Positions 35,436 to 44,367 of a stretch of 44,530 nt of DNA are shown here, one piece after another. The DNA is taken from contig NZ_PDZH01000025.1 of the NCBI RefSeq assembly GCF_002735695.1, positions 1-44,530 on the forward strand, written 5' to 3'. This DNA is from Chitinimonas sp. BJB300. Its GTDB lineage: Bacteria; Pseudomonadota; Gammaproteobacteria; Burkholderiales; Chitinimonadaceae. Every line of letters starts with the position of its first letter. Positions within the stretch are counted from its first letter, which is position 1. The translations under genes were made by a program, and so were the position numbers. The notes beneath the pieces are model-generated. The model was given only the letters and a program-made list of their open reading frames with translations, was not told where the DNA came from and did not search any database.

Positions 35436-35879
35436 CTATTTAAGCGATGAATTACGTCGTTTTGCCACCATGGCTGCCAAAGCGTCACGTAATGGCGAAG
35501 GAGGGAAAGTCCGGGCTGCCTCATCCAGTGCGCACAACGCCGCCTCGCTAAGCGCCAGATTTGGTTTTGCTTTTTTCTGCTGATGCGGTAACAGTTCGAC
35601 TTGTACCCGCCAGCGGATTGCGTTAATTTTCATGCCTGCATCATTAAGCTGCACGACCAAACGTGCTTCCATTTGCTTGAATTTGGCCAACAACGCAGGA
35701 CTGCGCGTTGCCACCTGTAGGCAATCCCCCTCTAAGCTAACTACACTGCTCAAGCCGGCCAACTCTGCTGGCACCGCAGCTTGCCATAGGCTTTCCAACT
35801 GACGTTGCGCTGCAGCCAAGCGTTGCAGGCGCGCCAATTCGGGTGAGCTTAGTAGGGGTCGAAAGGTGTTGTCACGCAT
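35436..35879 (-). CDS. dciA: DciA family protein (DUF721)
   Basis: The 147-residue protein belongs to the DUF721/DciA family, the replicative-helicase operator that helps load DnaB in bacteria without DnaC. The central segment GLSSVVSLEGDCLQVATRSPALLAKFKQ (its core: LQVATRSPALLAKF) fits the KH-like fold of this family; the C-terminal tail is less conserved. Position divergent from the M23 peptidase and upstream of secA is the arrangement seen widely in betaproteobacteria, which supports the call. Confidence 0.82.
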   Translation of the reverse strand: MRDNTFRPLLSSPELARLQRLAAAQRQLESLWQAAVPAELAGLSSVVSLEGDCLQVATRSPALLAKFKQMEARLVVQLNDAGMKINAIRWRVQVELLPHQQKKAKPNLALSEAALCALDEAARTFPPSPLRDALAAMVAKRRNSSLK

Positions 35880-35941
35880 ATGGGGTGGGCAATTGCTGGC
35901 CAGTTAGATTCTGCCAGTGCATGAAAGGACTCGCACAAAGC

Positions 35942-36865
35942 ATGAATATCATTTTAGTTTCCAATCGCCTATCGCGGGCAATTACGCTGGGGCCTCGTCA
36001 CCTTTGGTTATTTGGCGCTTTTGTTGCGCTTGCGATTCTGGGGTCTCTAACGCTGGCAAGCTGGGCCACTTACTCTCTCACGCGTTCATTTGGCGTCAAC
36101 CTGCCCGTCTTACCCGGCACTTCTATTTCCCAACAACATCAGATCGACCTGCTGGCCGTCAAGCTTGGACAGATGCAAGCACAGCTACTGCGCCTGGACG
36201 GCCTGACCCACCGGGTAGCAGACCAAACCGGTATCGACCCGAAGCCCTTTCAGAGCAGTACGGATGCGCCGCAAGGTGGGGCAACATCGTCGCTGCCCGA
36301 AAAACTCATGAGCCTGCCGGAATTGATGGCAAGTATCTCAGAAGCCGACAAACAAATTGAAACCAGTCTCGACCATTTTGGTCTGGTCGATGTCATCCTG
36401 ACCCAACGCAAACTCAATACCTTCCAGGCACCAGCCAATCTACCTACCTTATCGGGACTCCGTTCCTCGGTGTTTGGCTGGCGTATCGACCCCTTCAATG
36501 GCCGCCAGACTTTCCATGAGGGCATAGACTTTGTTGGCGACATTGGCACACCCATTTTTGCAGCCGCTGGCGGTAAGGTGCTACGGGCGGAGTACCATAA
36601 CGAATATGGTAATATCGTCGAAGTAGAGCATGGCAATGGTATAACTAGTCGCTACGCCCACACTTCCCGCTTGCTGGTGAAGGAGGGCGATATGGTAAAA
36701 ACCGGGGATCGGATTGCCCTATTGGGTAATACCGGTCGCTCTACCGGGCCACATCTACATTTCGAGATCCGTTACAAGGGTATTCCACAAAACCCCTTGT
36801 TCTTCTTGAATGTGGCAAAGCGGCCCGACGCAGCAACGGCGGCACTTACGCCGGCAGGTGATTGA
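35942..36865 (+). CDS. M23 family (LytM-type) metallopeptidase
   Basis: The 307-residue protein has one N-terminal membrane helix (about 21-45), a coiled-coil-rich stalk (about 60-160) and a C-terminal M23 endopeptidase domain (about 175-290) facing the periplasm. Zinc ligands are present: H192 and D196 in FHEGIDFVG and H273 in HLHFEI, with H240 and H271 as catalytic histidines. It should cleave peptidoglycan cross-links rather than be a degenerate activator. I start at the ATG 35942, preceded by AAGGA at 12 nt; 35921 is an alternative. It is divergent from dciA. Confidence 0.9.
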   Translation: MNIILVSNRLSRAITLGPRHLWLFGAFVALAILGSLTLASWATYSLTRSFGVNLPVLPGTSISQQHQIDLLAVKLGQMQAQLLRLDGLTHRVADQTGIDPKPFQSSTDAPQGGATSSLPEKLMSLPELMASISEADKQIETSLDHFGLVDVILTQRKLNTFQAPANLPTLSGLRSSVFGWRIDPFNGRQTFHEGIDFVGDIGTPIFAAAGGKVLRAEYHNEYGNIVEVEHGNGITSRYAHTSRLLVKEGDMVKTGDRIALLGNTGRSTGPHLHFEIRYKGIPQNPLFFLNVAKRPDAATAALTPAGD

Positions 36866-36920
36866 AATTGCCGCATCCAGCACCATATGCGTGGCTGATT
36901 CGGCAATGATTGGATATCAC

Positions 36921-36953
36921 GGCGGATCGGTGGTTTCGATCCGCCTTGTTTTT
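36921..36953 (+). terminator. Terminator between the M23 peptidase gene and secA
   Basis: GGCGGATCG (36921-36929) pairs perfectly with CGATCCGCC (36937-36945), followed by TTGTTTTT. It separates the peptidase transcript from secA, whose own promoter would have to lie in the 57 bp left, unless read-through supplies it. Confidence 0.85.
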
Positions 36954-37009
36954 GCGCATTGGCGCACTACTTCGACAAGCACCAGGGCGCATGCCCACCT
37001 GGATACACG

Positions 37010-39721
37010 ATGATCCCTTCTCTCCTCAAAAAAGTGTTCGGCAGCCGCAATGACCGGTTGCTCAAGCAATACGGCGCCGCAGTTCGGCAAGTCAACGACC
37101 TGGAAAGCAGCATGCAAGCCTTGTCGGACACCGACTTGCAAGCCAAGACCGGGGAGTTTAAGCAGCGCGTAACGAAGGGTGAAACCCTGGAAACCATCTT
37201 GCCGGAAGCCTTCGCGGTGTGCCGCGAAGCCTCCAAACGCGTCATGAACATGCGCCACTTCGATGTGCAGCTGATTGGCGGCATGGTGCTGAACGACGGC
37301 AAGATTGCAGAAATGCGCACCGGGGAAGGTAAAACCCTGGTTGCCACGCTGCCTGCGTATCTGAATGCGCTGAGCGGCAAGGGTGTTCACGTCGTAACGG
37401 TCAACGACTACCTTGCCCAACGTGATGCGGCCACCATGGCCAAGCTGTATAACTTCCTGGGCCTGACTGTCGGCGTCAACCTGAGCCAAATGCAGCACGA
37501 TGCCAAGCAGGAAGCTTACGCGGCCGATATCACCTACGGGACCAACAACGAATTCGGTTTCGATTACCTGCGTGACAACATGGTCTTCGCGACCAACGAA
37601 CGGGTGCAGCGTGGCCTCAACTTCGCCGTCGTCGATGAAGTTGATTCGATCCTAATCGACGAGGCCCGCACTCCGCTGATCATCTCGGGCCAAGCAGACG
37701 ACAATCTTGATGTCTACGCCCGCATGAATCTCATCGCCCCCAAGCTGGTGCCGCAAAAAACCGAGGAAGGCGAAGGCGATTATTGGGTGGACGAGAAAGC
37801 CCACCAAGTCGTGCTATCCGAAGCGGGCCATGAACATGCCGAGCAATTACTGGCTGACGCGGGCTTGTTCGCCCCTGGCGACAGCCTCTATTCCACCAGC
37901 AATATCGGCCTGATGCACCATCTGTACGCCTCGTTGCGTGCCTATGCCCTGTTCCATAAAGACCAGCACTATGTGGTGCAGGATGACGAGATCGTCATCG
38001 TCGATGAATTCACTGGTCGGATGATGCCGGGCCGGCGCTGGTCGGAAGGCTTGCACCAAGCCGTTGAAGCCAAGGAAGGCGTCACGATTAACAAGGAAAA
38101 CCAGACCCTTGCGTCGATCACCTTTCAGAACTACTTCCGTATGTATGGCAAGTTGTCCGGCATGACGGGTACAGCCGATACCGAGGCGTACGAATTCCAG
38201 CAGATCTACGGCCTGGAAACCGTCATTATCCCAACCAATCGCCCCATGGTCCGCAAGGACATGAACGATCAGGTCTTCCGCACAGCAGCCGAGAAATTCA
38301 ACGCCATCGTGCTCGATATCAAGGGTTGCCAGGATCGGGGTCAACCCGTGCTGGTGGGTACAACCTCCATCGAGAATTCCGAGTTGCTGTCGGATCAACT
38401 CAAGGCGGCGGGTTACGAGCATAACGTGCTAAACGCCAAGCAGCATGCCCGTGAAGCTGACATCGTCATCCAGGCTGGCCGCCCCAGCATGATCACCATC
38501 GCAACCAACATGGCGGGCCGTGGTACCGATATCGTCCTTGGCGGCAATATCGAGCCCCAGGTGAAAACGATTGAAAACGATGAGGCGCTGTCCGAAACGG
38601 AAAAGCGCTTGAAAATCGACAAGCTACGGGCCGAATGGCAGATTTTGCACGACAAGGTGTTGGCTGCTGGTGGGTTGCACATTATCGGCACCGAGCGACA
38701 TGAAAGCCGCCGTATCGACAACCAGTTGCGTGGCCGTTCCGGCCGCCAGGGCGATGCCGGCTCAAGCCGCTTCTATCTGAGCATGGAAGACACGCTGTTA
38801 CGTATTTTTGCAGCCGAACGCATCGGCGCATTGATGCAGCGCTTGAACCTGCCGGAAGGTGAAGCGATCGAATCGGGCCTGCTCTCCCGCGCTATCGAAA
38901 ATGCACAGCGTAAGGTGGAAGGCCGTAACTTCGATATCCGCAAACAGCTGTTGGAATATGATGATGTTTCAAACGAGCAGCGCAAGGCAATCTACGCTCA
39001 GCGCAATGAACTGCTTGATTCTACTGACGTGGCCGAAACCATCAGTAATCTACGCCTGGGTGTCATGGGTGACTTGGTCGATCAATACCTCCCACCCGGC
39101 AGCATGGAAGAGCAATGGGACACGGCAGGGCTTGAAAAAGCCTTGTCTGAATTCCAATTATCGGTACCGGTAGCGCAATGGCTGAAGGAAGACACCACAC
39201 TGGAGATTGATAAGGTTCGCCAGCGCGTCATTGATGCGGGAGAGGCAGAATACGCCGCCAAGACAGAACGCGTAGGCGTCGATGTCATGCGTCACTTCGA
39301 ACGCGCCCTCATGCTGCAAATTCTGGACCAGCAATGGCGTGAACACTTGTCGGCGCTGGATCATCTGCGCCAGGGCATCCACCTGCGTAGCTACGGCCAG
39401 AAAAACCCCAAGCAAGAATACAAGCGTGAGGCCTTTGAGTTATTCGAAGGCTTGCTGATGCGTATCCGCCGCGATGTCGTCCAACTGGTGATGACTGTGC
39501 AGATCCGCTCGGAAGAAGATGTCGCCGCGCTGGAGCAACACGAAGAGCCTGCCGCAGTGCAATACCATCATGCAGACTATGACGAAGCCCTGGCAAAGGT
39601 GAGCCCTGAACCGGTTGCAACCCAACCACAATTGCGTCAGTTCGACAAGATTGGCCGCAATGACCTCTGCCCCTGCGGATCGGGCCAGAAGTACAAGCAC
39701 TGCCACGGTAAGCTCACTTAA
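37010..39721 (+). CDS. secA: Preprotein translocase ATPase SecA
   Basis: The 903-residue motor drives unfolded preproteins through SecYEG. Walker A MRTGEGKT (102-109), Walker [18 protein letters not shown] and the second nucleotide-binding motif [13 protein letters not shown] are intact, as is the [17 protein letters not shown] helicase segment (first part [10 protein letters not shown]). The C-terminal zinc site [13 protein letters not shown] (C887, C889, C898, H899) that binds SecB is present. The ATG at 37010 is chosen because [16 protein letters not shown] is the usual N-terminus; upstream in-frame residues from 36959 are not part of the family. A perfect terminator follows at 39741. Confidence 0.98.
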   Translation: MIPSLLKKVFGSRNDRLLKQYGAAVRQVNDLESSMQALSDTDLQAKTGEFKQRVTKGETLETILPEAFAVCREASKRVMNMRHFDVQLIGGMVLNDGKIAEMRTGEGKTLVATLPAYLNALSGKGVHVVTVNDYLAQRDAATMAKLYNFLGLTVGVNLSQMQHDAKQEAYAADITYGTNNEFGFDYLRDNMVFATNERVQRGLNFAVVDEVDSILIDEARTPLIISGQADDNLDVYARMNLIAPKLVPQKTEEGEGDYWVDEKAHQVVLSEAGHEHAEQLLADAGLFAPGDSLYSTSNIGLMHHLYASLRAYALFHKDQHYVVQDDEIVIVDEFTGRMMPGRRWSEGLHQAVEAKEGVTINKENQTLASITFQNYFRMYGKLSGMTGTADTEAYEFQQIYGLETVIIPTNRPMVRKDMNDQVFRTAAEKFNAIVLDIKGCQDRGQPVLVGTTSIENSELLSDQLKAAGYEHNVLNAKQHAREADIVIQAGRPSMITIATNMAGRGTDIVLGGNIEPQVKTIENDEALSETEKRLKIDKLRAEWQILHDKVLAAGGLHIIGTERHESRRIDNQLRGRSGRQGDAGSSRFYLSMEDTLLRIFAAERIGALMQRLNLPEGEAIESGLLSRAIENAQRKVEGRNFDIRKQLLEYDDVSNEQRKAIYAQRNELLDSTDVAETISNLRLGVMGDLVDQYLPPGSMEEQWDTAGLEKALSEFQLSVPVAQWLKEDTTLEIDKVRQRVIDAGEAEYAAKTERVGVDVMRHFERALMLQILDQQWREHLSALDHLRQGIHLRSYGQKNPKQEYKREAFELFEGLLMRIRRDVVQLVMTVQIRSEEDVAALEQHEEPAAVQYHHADYDEALAKVSPEPVATQPQLRQFDKIGRNDLCPCGSGQKYKHCHGKLT

Positions 39722-39740
39722 ACACGGTGGACTTATACCA

Positions 39741-39775
39741 AAGTAAAAAGCCGCTCACAGAGCGGCTTTTTACTT
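39741..39775. terminator. Bidirectional terminator after secA
   Basis: A 16-bp perfect inverted repeat (39741-39756 with 39760-39775) with loop ACA contains GCCGCTC/GAGCGGC between A- and T-runs. It lies between secA (plus) and dctR (minus) and can serve both. Confidence 0.93.
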
Positions 39776-39858
39776 TCTGGCGTTGGCAAGAACAGATGCT
39801 TGACAAAGACTGGTAAGACGGCTTTTTAAAATTACCCATCAAGTCACATTGGCGATAC

Positions 39859-40464
39859 CTAGCCCATCTCCTTAAGCAAATTGGCAAGCTCAACTGCCGA
39901 TTTAACACCCATCTTCTCCAGTACACGCGCACGGTGTACTTCTACGGTCTTCATGCTGATATCCAGGGTATCGGCAATCTGCTTGTTCAACTTGCCTTCC
40001 AGGAATAAAGCCATCACTTCACGCTCACGCGGGGTCAGCTCAGCAAGACGGCGCTCTATTTGGCGTTGACGTTCATACGATTTCCGACGATCACCATCCA
40101 GTGCCAGACAATTTTCCACCAAACTAACCAAGGCGTTGTCATCAAAGGGTTTCTCGATAAAATCCACCGCCCCCTGCTTAAGTGCCGCCACGGCCTGTGG
40201 TACGTCGCCATGGCCCGTAAGAAAGACAGTGGGCGGGCAATAGCCACGGGTACTCAGCGTTTGAAACAACTCCAAACCGCCCATGCCAGGCATCCGCAAA
40301 TCCAGTACTAAGCAGCCAAAACGGCTGGCATCCCGGTCTGCCAGCAAGGCAGCCGCCGATTCAAAGGAAGCGAGTTGATGGCCCCGCGATGCAAACAACC
40401 ATTTCAAGGCGTCACGGACTGCAGCATCATCATCTACTAGAGCGATGCGAGGGTCAGACAACAT
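39859..40464 (-). CDS. dctR: Response regulator, FixJ/DctR type
   Basis: The 201-residue regulator has a receiver domain (phosphorylation site D55 in LVLDLRMPGM, with D11-D12 and K105 of EKPF) and a LuxR-type DNA-binding domain (about 138-198; LTPREREVMALFLEGKLNKQIA begins the HTH). It is the output of the DctS kinase encoded 17 bp upstream and probably activates dctP transcription in response to C4-dicarboxylates. AAGGA lies 8 nt before the ATG. Similar proteins (TtrR, FixJ) regulate other genes, so the ligand assignment rests on the divergent TRAP gene. Confidence 0.9.
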   Translation of the reverse strand: MLSDPRIALVDDDAAVRDALKWLFASRGHQLASFESAAALLADRDASRFGCLVLDLRMPGMGGLELFQTLSTRGYCPPTVFLTGHGDVPQAVAALKQGAVDFIEKPFDDNALVSLVENCLALDGDRRKSYERQRQIERRLAELTPREREVMALFLEGKLNKQIADTLDISMKTVEVHRARVLEKMGVKSAVELANLLKEMG

Positions 40465-40481
40465 ATTCGATTTCCTTAAGT

Positions 40482-42809
40482 TTATTTAGCGGGCTCAGGT
40501 GGTTGCTCGGCTAATGAAGCCGGCTTGAACGCGAGCACACGGGCCGGATTGATCGGTAAACTGACCACAAAACGACTACCGCCTTGAGAGCGCGCCTCCA
40601 CCCAAAGCCGGCCCTGATGATGTTCAACGATGGTACGACAAATATTTAATCCCATGCCCATCCCTTCCGCTTTCGTGGTGTAGAAAGGCATGAACAACTT
40701 TTCCACATCTTCCGGCGCAATACCGGGGCCAAGGTCTGCTACAGAAATATCCAACCATCCGTCACGGCTCTGTGTCTCTAAGGTTAGGATGCGGCGAGGC
40801 TGTGCGCCATCAGCCATCGCTTCGATTGCGTTCTTGCATAGATTGAACAATACCTGTTCAAGCATCACGCGATCAGCAAACAACTGTGTATCGTCAGCCT
40901 GACGTTTCTCGACCAAACGAACACCGTGCCGGTTTAACGGCGCCGCCAGCAATGACAATACCGTATCAACCAAATCTCCTACGCGACACGGAGAACGCTT
41001 GGGTTCGCGCTTTTGTACGAACTCGCGGATACCACGGATGATGGCGCCGGCACGACGCGATTGTTCAACAATCTTCTCCAGCGCATTATCCAATTCAGCA
41101 GGCGTAAGTTGACCACCACTGACCAGATTTCGACATGCGGTGCTGTAGCTGGAAATTGCCGCCAAAGGTTGGTTCAGTTCATGGGCCAGACTGGATGCGA
41201 TCTCACCCATGGCAATCAGGCGAGCGGTCTGTTGCAGCTTTTCTGCCTGCAAGCGTTCCCGCTCATCCGCCTGCTTATGCTCGGTTACATCGGTAGCGAT
41301 ATCGAGCCAGACCGGTGACTGATCAACCCAGATGGTCTCACGACGATGGTTGTGATACCAGCGTCCCAGGATCGGATCGCACCATTCGTTTTCTGGATCG
41401 GTTTCACGCAGCGGTAACGCGCAGAATGGGCCATCAGCCTCCGCCAGATTGAACGCCTCGTTAAAGGCACGATTGGAAAGCAGCAACTCGTGGCTTTTAC
41501 GGTCGGTTACGGCCACAGCGGCATCCAGTCCATTCAACACCGTCACAAAGCGCACATGCGACGCTTTCAGTGCCTCACGCTCACGATTCAACTCCGTGAC
41601 GTCCGTCATTGATGACACCCAACCGGTGTGTTGCCCCTCCCCATCTATCAATGAGCTGGCATAGAGACGCACATCAAAACGTTCACCATTGCGGCGCATA
41701 AAGCGCATGGTGACGCCATTGACTGGGCATTCACCCCGCAAGATCGCCTGGAACACCGTTTCGCAATGGACGCGCGTCTCATTCGGCCAAAAAGGAAAGG
41801 GCGGACGACAGCCCAATAGCCACTCCGCCTCAAAGCCCACCATCCGGCAAAAAGCGCGATTCACATGCAGCGTGCGCCCTTCCTCATCAGTTGCCAGAAT
41901 GCCCGAAACAAGCGAGTCCTCCATCGCCCTGCGCATATTCATCTCACGCTGCAAGGCCCGCTCGGCACTAAGCCGCTCCTGCATATGCCGCTTCAGCACC
42001 CATAACGACCACAACATCAATGCCGATAAACCAGCCAAGACTCCATACAGCGCTTGCTGCCAAAACGGCCATCCAATTTGATACACAACCGCGCGCAATC
42101 GCAGGCCATAACCTGGCGGATCGAAAGCAATGTCGTAGCTATTTAACCCTGCAGCATCGATTGTTTGATCGGGGCGGGCAGCCAACGTATTTCCTTCAAT
42201 ATCGAGGAAAGCCAGTTGGTAGCGCTGCGCTATCCACCAGGGGACATAAGTATTCAAAAGCCCCCGCAGCGAAATCAGGGCAATAAAAGCACCCGTGGTA
42301 CGATTTCCCTGCACCGCCGGAAAAGCCATCGCCACCACCTGGCCCGCGCCGGGGTAATTAAATGCCGGCGAGCTGGCCGGCAAACCGATGCGGGCTGCTC
42401 TCTGCATGGGTTCGAGCGCAGCCGGCACTTGGTGGATAGGGGCAAGCGCCTGCGCCGGGTAGCTCCATACCGCATCGCCGAACTCATCGGCAAAGGCGAT
42501 GGCAACCACCTCCGGACTATTGGTCATAATCGCAGCGGCGCGACCATAGAAACTACCTTCGCTGAGGTCACCGCGCACCTGATCATGCGCCAAACCTTCC
42601 AACTGACTTTGCCTACTGAGTAGCTCTGTACGCAACACTTGCTCCTGCCACAACACATCTTCAATCAATGCATCGCGTTGAGCATCTCGCTCATTACTAC
42701 GTACAAACCACAGCAATGCCACACCGACAGCCAAAAAGGAGATAAGCGCCAAGTTGGGCATGGCCCAAAGCCAGCGGGCTGGACGAGGAAGATTGGAGTG
42801 ACGTTTCAT
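40482..42809 (-). CDS. dctS: Sensor histidine kinase, DctS type
   Basis: The 775-residue kinase has two membrane helices (about 18-36 and 252-272) around a periplasmic sensor region (40-250), then two PAS domains (about 295-410 and 415-510), a HisKA dimerisation domain with H543 in SSLAHELNQPLAA and an ATPase domain with NAIEAM, DLGPGI and GMGMGLNICRTIVEHHQG. This matches DctS/FixL-like kinases that sense dicarboxylates or related organic acids outside the cell. It is the first gene of a two-gene operon with the response regulator and is divergent from the TRAP binding protein gene (161-bp shared promoter region). Confidence 0.9.
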   Translation of the reverse strand: MKRHSNLPRPARWLWAMPNLALISFLAVGVALLWFVRSNERDAQRDALIEDVLWQEQVLRTELLSRQSQLEGLAHDQVRGDLSEGSFYGRAAAIMTNSPEVVAIAFADEFGDAVWSYPAQALAPIHQVPAALEPMQRAARIGLPASSPAFNYPGAGQVVAMAFPAVQGNRTTGAFIALISLRGLLNTYVPWWIAQRYQLAFLDIEGNTLAARPDQTIDAAGLNSYDIAFDPPGYGLRLRAVVYQIGWPFWQQALYGVLAGLSALMLWSLWVLKRHMQERLSAERALQREMNMRRAMEDSLVSGILATDEEGRTLHVNRAFCRMVGFEAEWLLGCRPPFPFWPNETRVHCETVFQAILRGECPVNGVTMRFMRRNGERFDVRLYASSLIDGEGQHTGWVSSMTDVTELNREREALKASHVRFVTVLNGLDAAVAVTDRKSHELLLSNRAFNEAFNLAEADGPFCALPLRETDPENEWCDPILGRWYHNHRRETIWVDQSPVWLDIATDVTEHKQADERERLQAEKLQQTARLIAMGEIASSLAHELNQPLAAISSYSTACRNLVSGGQLTPAELDNALEKIVEQSRRAGAIIRGIREFVQKREPKRSPCRVGDLVDTVLSLLAAPLNRHGVRLVEKRQADDTQLFADRVMLEQVLFNLCKNAIEAMADGAQPRRILTLETQSRDGWLDISVADLGPGIAPEDVEKLFMPFYTTKAEGMGMGLNICRTIVEHHQGRLWVEARSQGGSRFVVSLPINPARVLAFKPASLAEQPPEPAK

Positions 42810-42970
42810 CAGCAGAACCCTATTCTAGCCAGCCGATTATGCCGCCTGGGGCTTTCCCGCATAGGGCAATTCCCCAATATAAGCGGCCACCCGTTCACCG
42901 AGATTATCTTCACAAAATATCGCATTGCACCGTAGCACAAAGGCCGTTTGGGTTATCTAAGGAAGAGAAA
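42810..42970. promoter_or_regulatory. Divergent control region dctS / dctP
   Basis: These 161 bp must hold both promoters and the binding site of the response regulator. I found no sigma-54 type -24/-12 element, in line with a FixJ/LuxR-type rather than an NtrC-type regulator. No sigma-70 boxes of good quality stand out. The dctP ribosome-binding site GGAAGAG lies at 42961-42967. Confidence 0.5.
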
Positions 42971-43966
42971 ATGCGCTGGATCAGCCTACTGTTTATCGCC
43001 ATTTTGGCGCTGCCACCCCGGGCGCAAGCGACTGATCCAATCATCATCAAGTTTAGCCATACAGTAGCGTCTGATTCGCCCAAAGGCCGGGCGGCCATCA
43101 AGTTCAAAGAACTAGCGGAAGCGATGACCCAGAGCAGGGTCAAGGTCTTGGTCTACCCCAACGGCCAACTACACCAAGACCGGCAGGAACTGGAGGCGCT
43201 GCAGATGAATGCCGTCCAGATGCTCGCCCCCGCGCTGGCGAAACTGGCGCCGCTGGGTATTCGTGAATTCGAGCTTTTCGACCTGCCTTATCTTTTCCCT
43301 GACGAAACCGTGCTGCATCAAGTAATGGACGGGCCCATCGGCCAGGGCCTGCTGCAAAGGCTGGAAGAGAAGGGTCTGCTTGGATTAGCCTACTGGGACA
43401 GTGGTTTCAAGCATTTCTCAGCCAATCGGCCTTTGCGTACATTGGAAGACTTTCGTGGCTTGCGAATGCGCATTCAACCCTCACGGGTCCTGGATGCACA
43501 AATGCGCGCCCTAAATGCCATCCCGCAGGCTACCAGTCAAGCTGAGATTTATGGTGCCCTGGAACGTGGGGTGGTGGATGGCACTGAGAACCACTCTGCG
43601 CAGTTTGACAATCAACAACTGATTAAGGTGCAAAAACATCTCACCTTATCGCGCCACGGTTTTGTAGGGTATGTGGTGTTGGTCAATCAACGTGTCTGGT
43701 CTGACCTGCCGGGCAATATTCGCCTAGCACTGGAGCAAGCCCTTCGCCTCGCGACCCAATATGAACGACAGATAGCCGTCGAACATAATCACCAGTCATT
43801 GGCGCGTATTCGTGCTTCAGGCAAAACCGAGATCTATACCCTTCCGCAAAGTGAGCGCGAACGGTTACGCAAACAGATGCTGCCTGTGCACCGCCAATTC
43901 ATGAAAGTGATAGGGCCCGATCTGATTGAAGCCGCCTACCGTATTGCTGCTGAGAGTGTGTTTTAA
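42971..43966 (+). CDS. dctP: TRAP transporter substrate-binding protein DctP, 3' end altered by a MITE
   Basis: The 331-residue periplasmic protein binds C4-dicarboxylates (or similar acids) and hands them to a DctQM permease. Residues 1-20 (MRWISLLFIAILALPPRAQA) form the signal peptide. Family features include FSHTVASDSPKG, FDLPYLFPDE, the carboxylate-binding arginine segment RGLRMRIQPSRVL and GVVDGTENHSAQF. The ATG at 42971 follows GGAAGAG. The last four residues (ESVF, of which SVF) and the stop come from an inserted 142-bp element starting at 43954; without it the frame would read ...AAEKS-stop. The two permease genes usually following dctP are absent here. Confidence 0.9.
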   Translation: MRWISLLFIAILALPPRAQATDPIIIKFSHTVASDSPKGRAAIKFKELAEAMTQSRVKVLVYPNGQLHQDRQELEALQMNAVQMLAPALAKLAPLGIREFELFDLPYLFPDETVLHQVMDGPIGQGLLQRLEEKGLLGLAYWDSGFKHFSANRPLRTLEDFRGLRMRIQPSRVLDAQMRALNAIPQATSQAEIYGALERGVVDGTENHSAQFDNQQLIKVQKHLTLSRHGFVGYVVLVNQRVWSDLPGNIRLALEQALRLATQYERQIAVEHNHQSLARIRASGKTEIYTLPQSERERLRKQMLPVHRQFMKVIGPDLIEAAYRIAAESVF

Positions 43967-44095
43967 AAGTCTCAAACCGTTCTCATGTATTGGATTTTGA
44001 CATGGCTAAAAAAGTAGCGGCAGAAGAAAGCGGCAGTACCCGACCGATTTAAGCGACAAGTGCTGGGAACGGTTTGAGACTTTTAAAACACGCTC
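43954..44095. mobile_element. 142-bp IS5-like miniature element with 29-bp inverted repeats
   Basis: The termini 43954-43982 and 44067-44095 are inverted repeats of 29 bp with a single mismatch (GAGTGTG against GAGCGTG at the tip). The flanks carry a 3-bp duplication, TGA (43951-43953 and 44096-44098), of the TNA type produced by the IS1031 group of the IS5 family, whose ends also begin GAG. The interior encodes only a 16-codon frame (MAKKVAAEESGSTRPI). It is therefore a non-autonomous derivative, inserted in the final codons of dctP. Confidence 0.85.
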
Positions 44096-44184
44096 TGAGA
44101 AGTCATAGAAAAAAATACTGCTATTGAATAGCTATACTAGTTTCATTGTATAAGTGGCATAAGCAATGATTGATTATCCGCGAC

Positions 44185-44330
44185 TAAGAACCTGTCTAAA
44201 GTCTCGCGAGCTAGGGCAAGATAAGGCGAAGACAGCCAAGGAAGCGGAGTTTACAAGTGGTAAATGAGCATTCCGAGGGTGTTTTCAACGCCATATTGTC
44301 GACGCACAGCAGACTTTAAACAGGTTCTAA
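44185..44330. repeat. Dispersed ~146-bp MITE-like repeat, diverged copy 3
   Basis: The ends TAAGAACCTGTCTAAAGTCT and its near inverse AGACTTTAAACAGGTTCTAA match each other at 18 of 20 positions, and their outer parts match the termini of the repeats at 126 and 1017. The interior differs but keeps the layout, with TCGCGAG near the left end and a central GGAGTTTAC...GGTAAATGAG...CCGAG in the place of GGAATGTAC...GTACATGAG...TCGAG. It appears to be a second subfamily of the same kind of element. It is non-coding. Confidence 0.75.
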
Positions 44331-44367
44331 GAGAGCACCAGCTAGGTTGATAACCGCCTAATTAATC

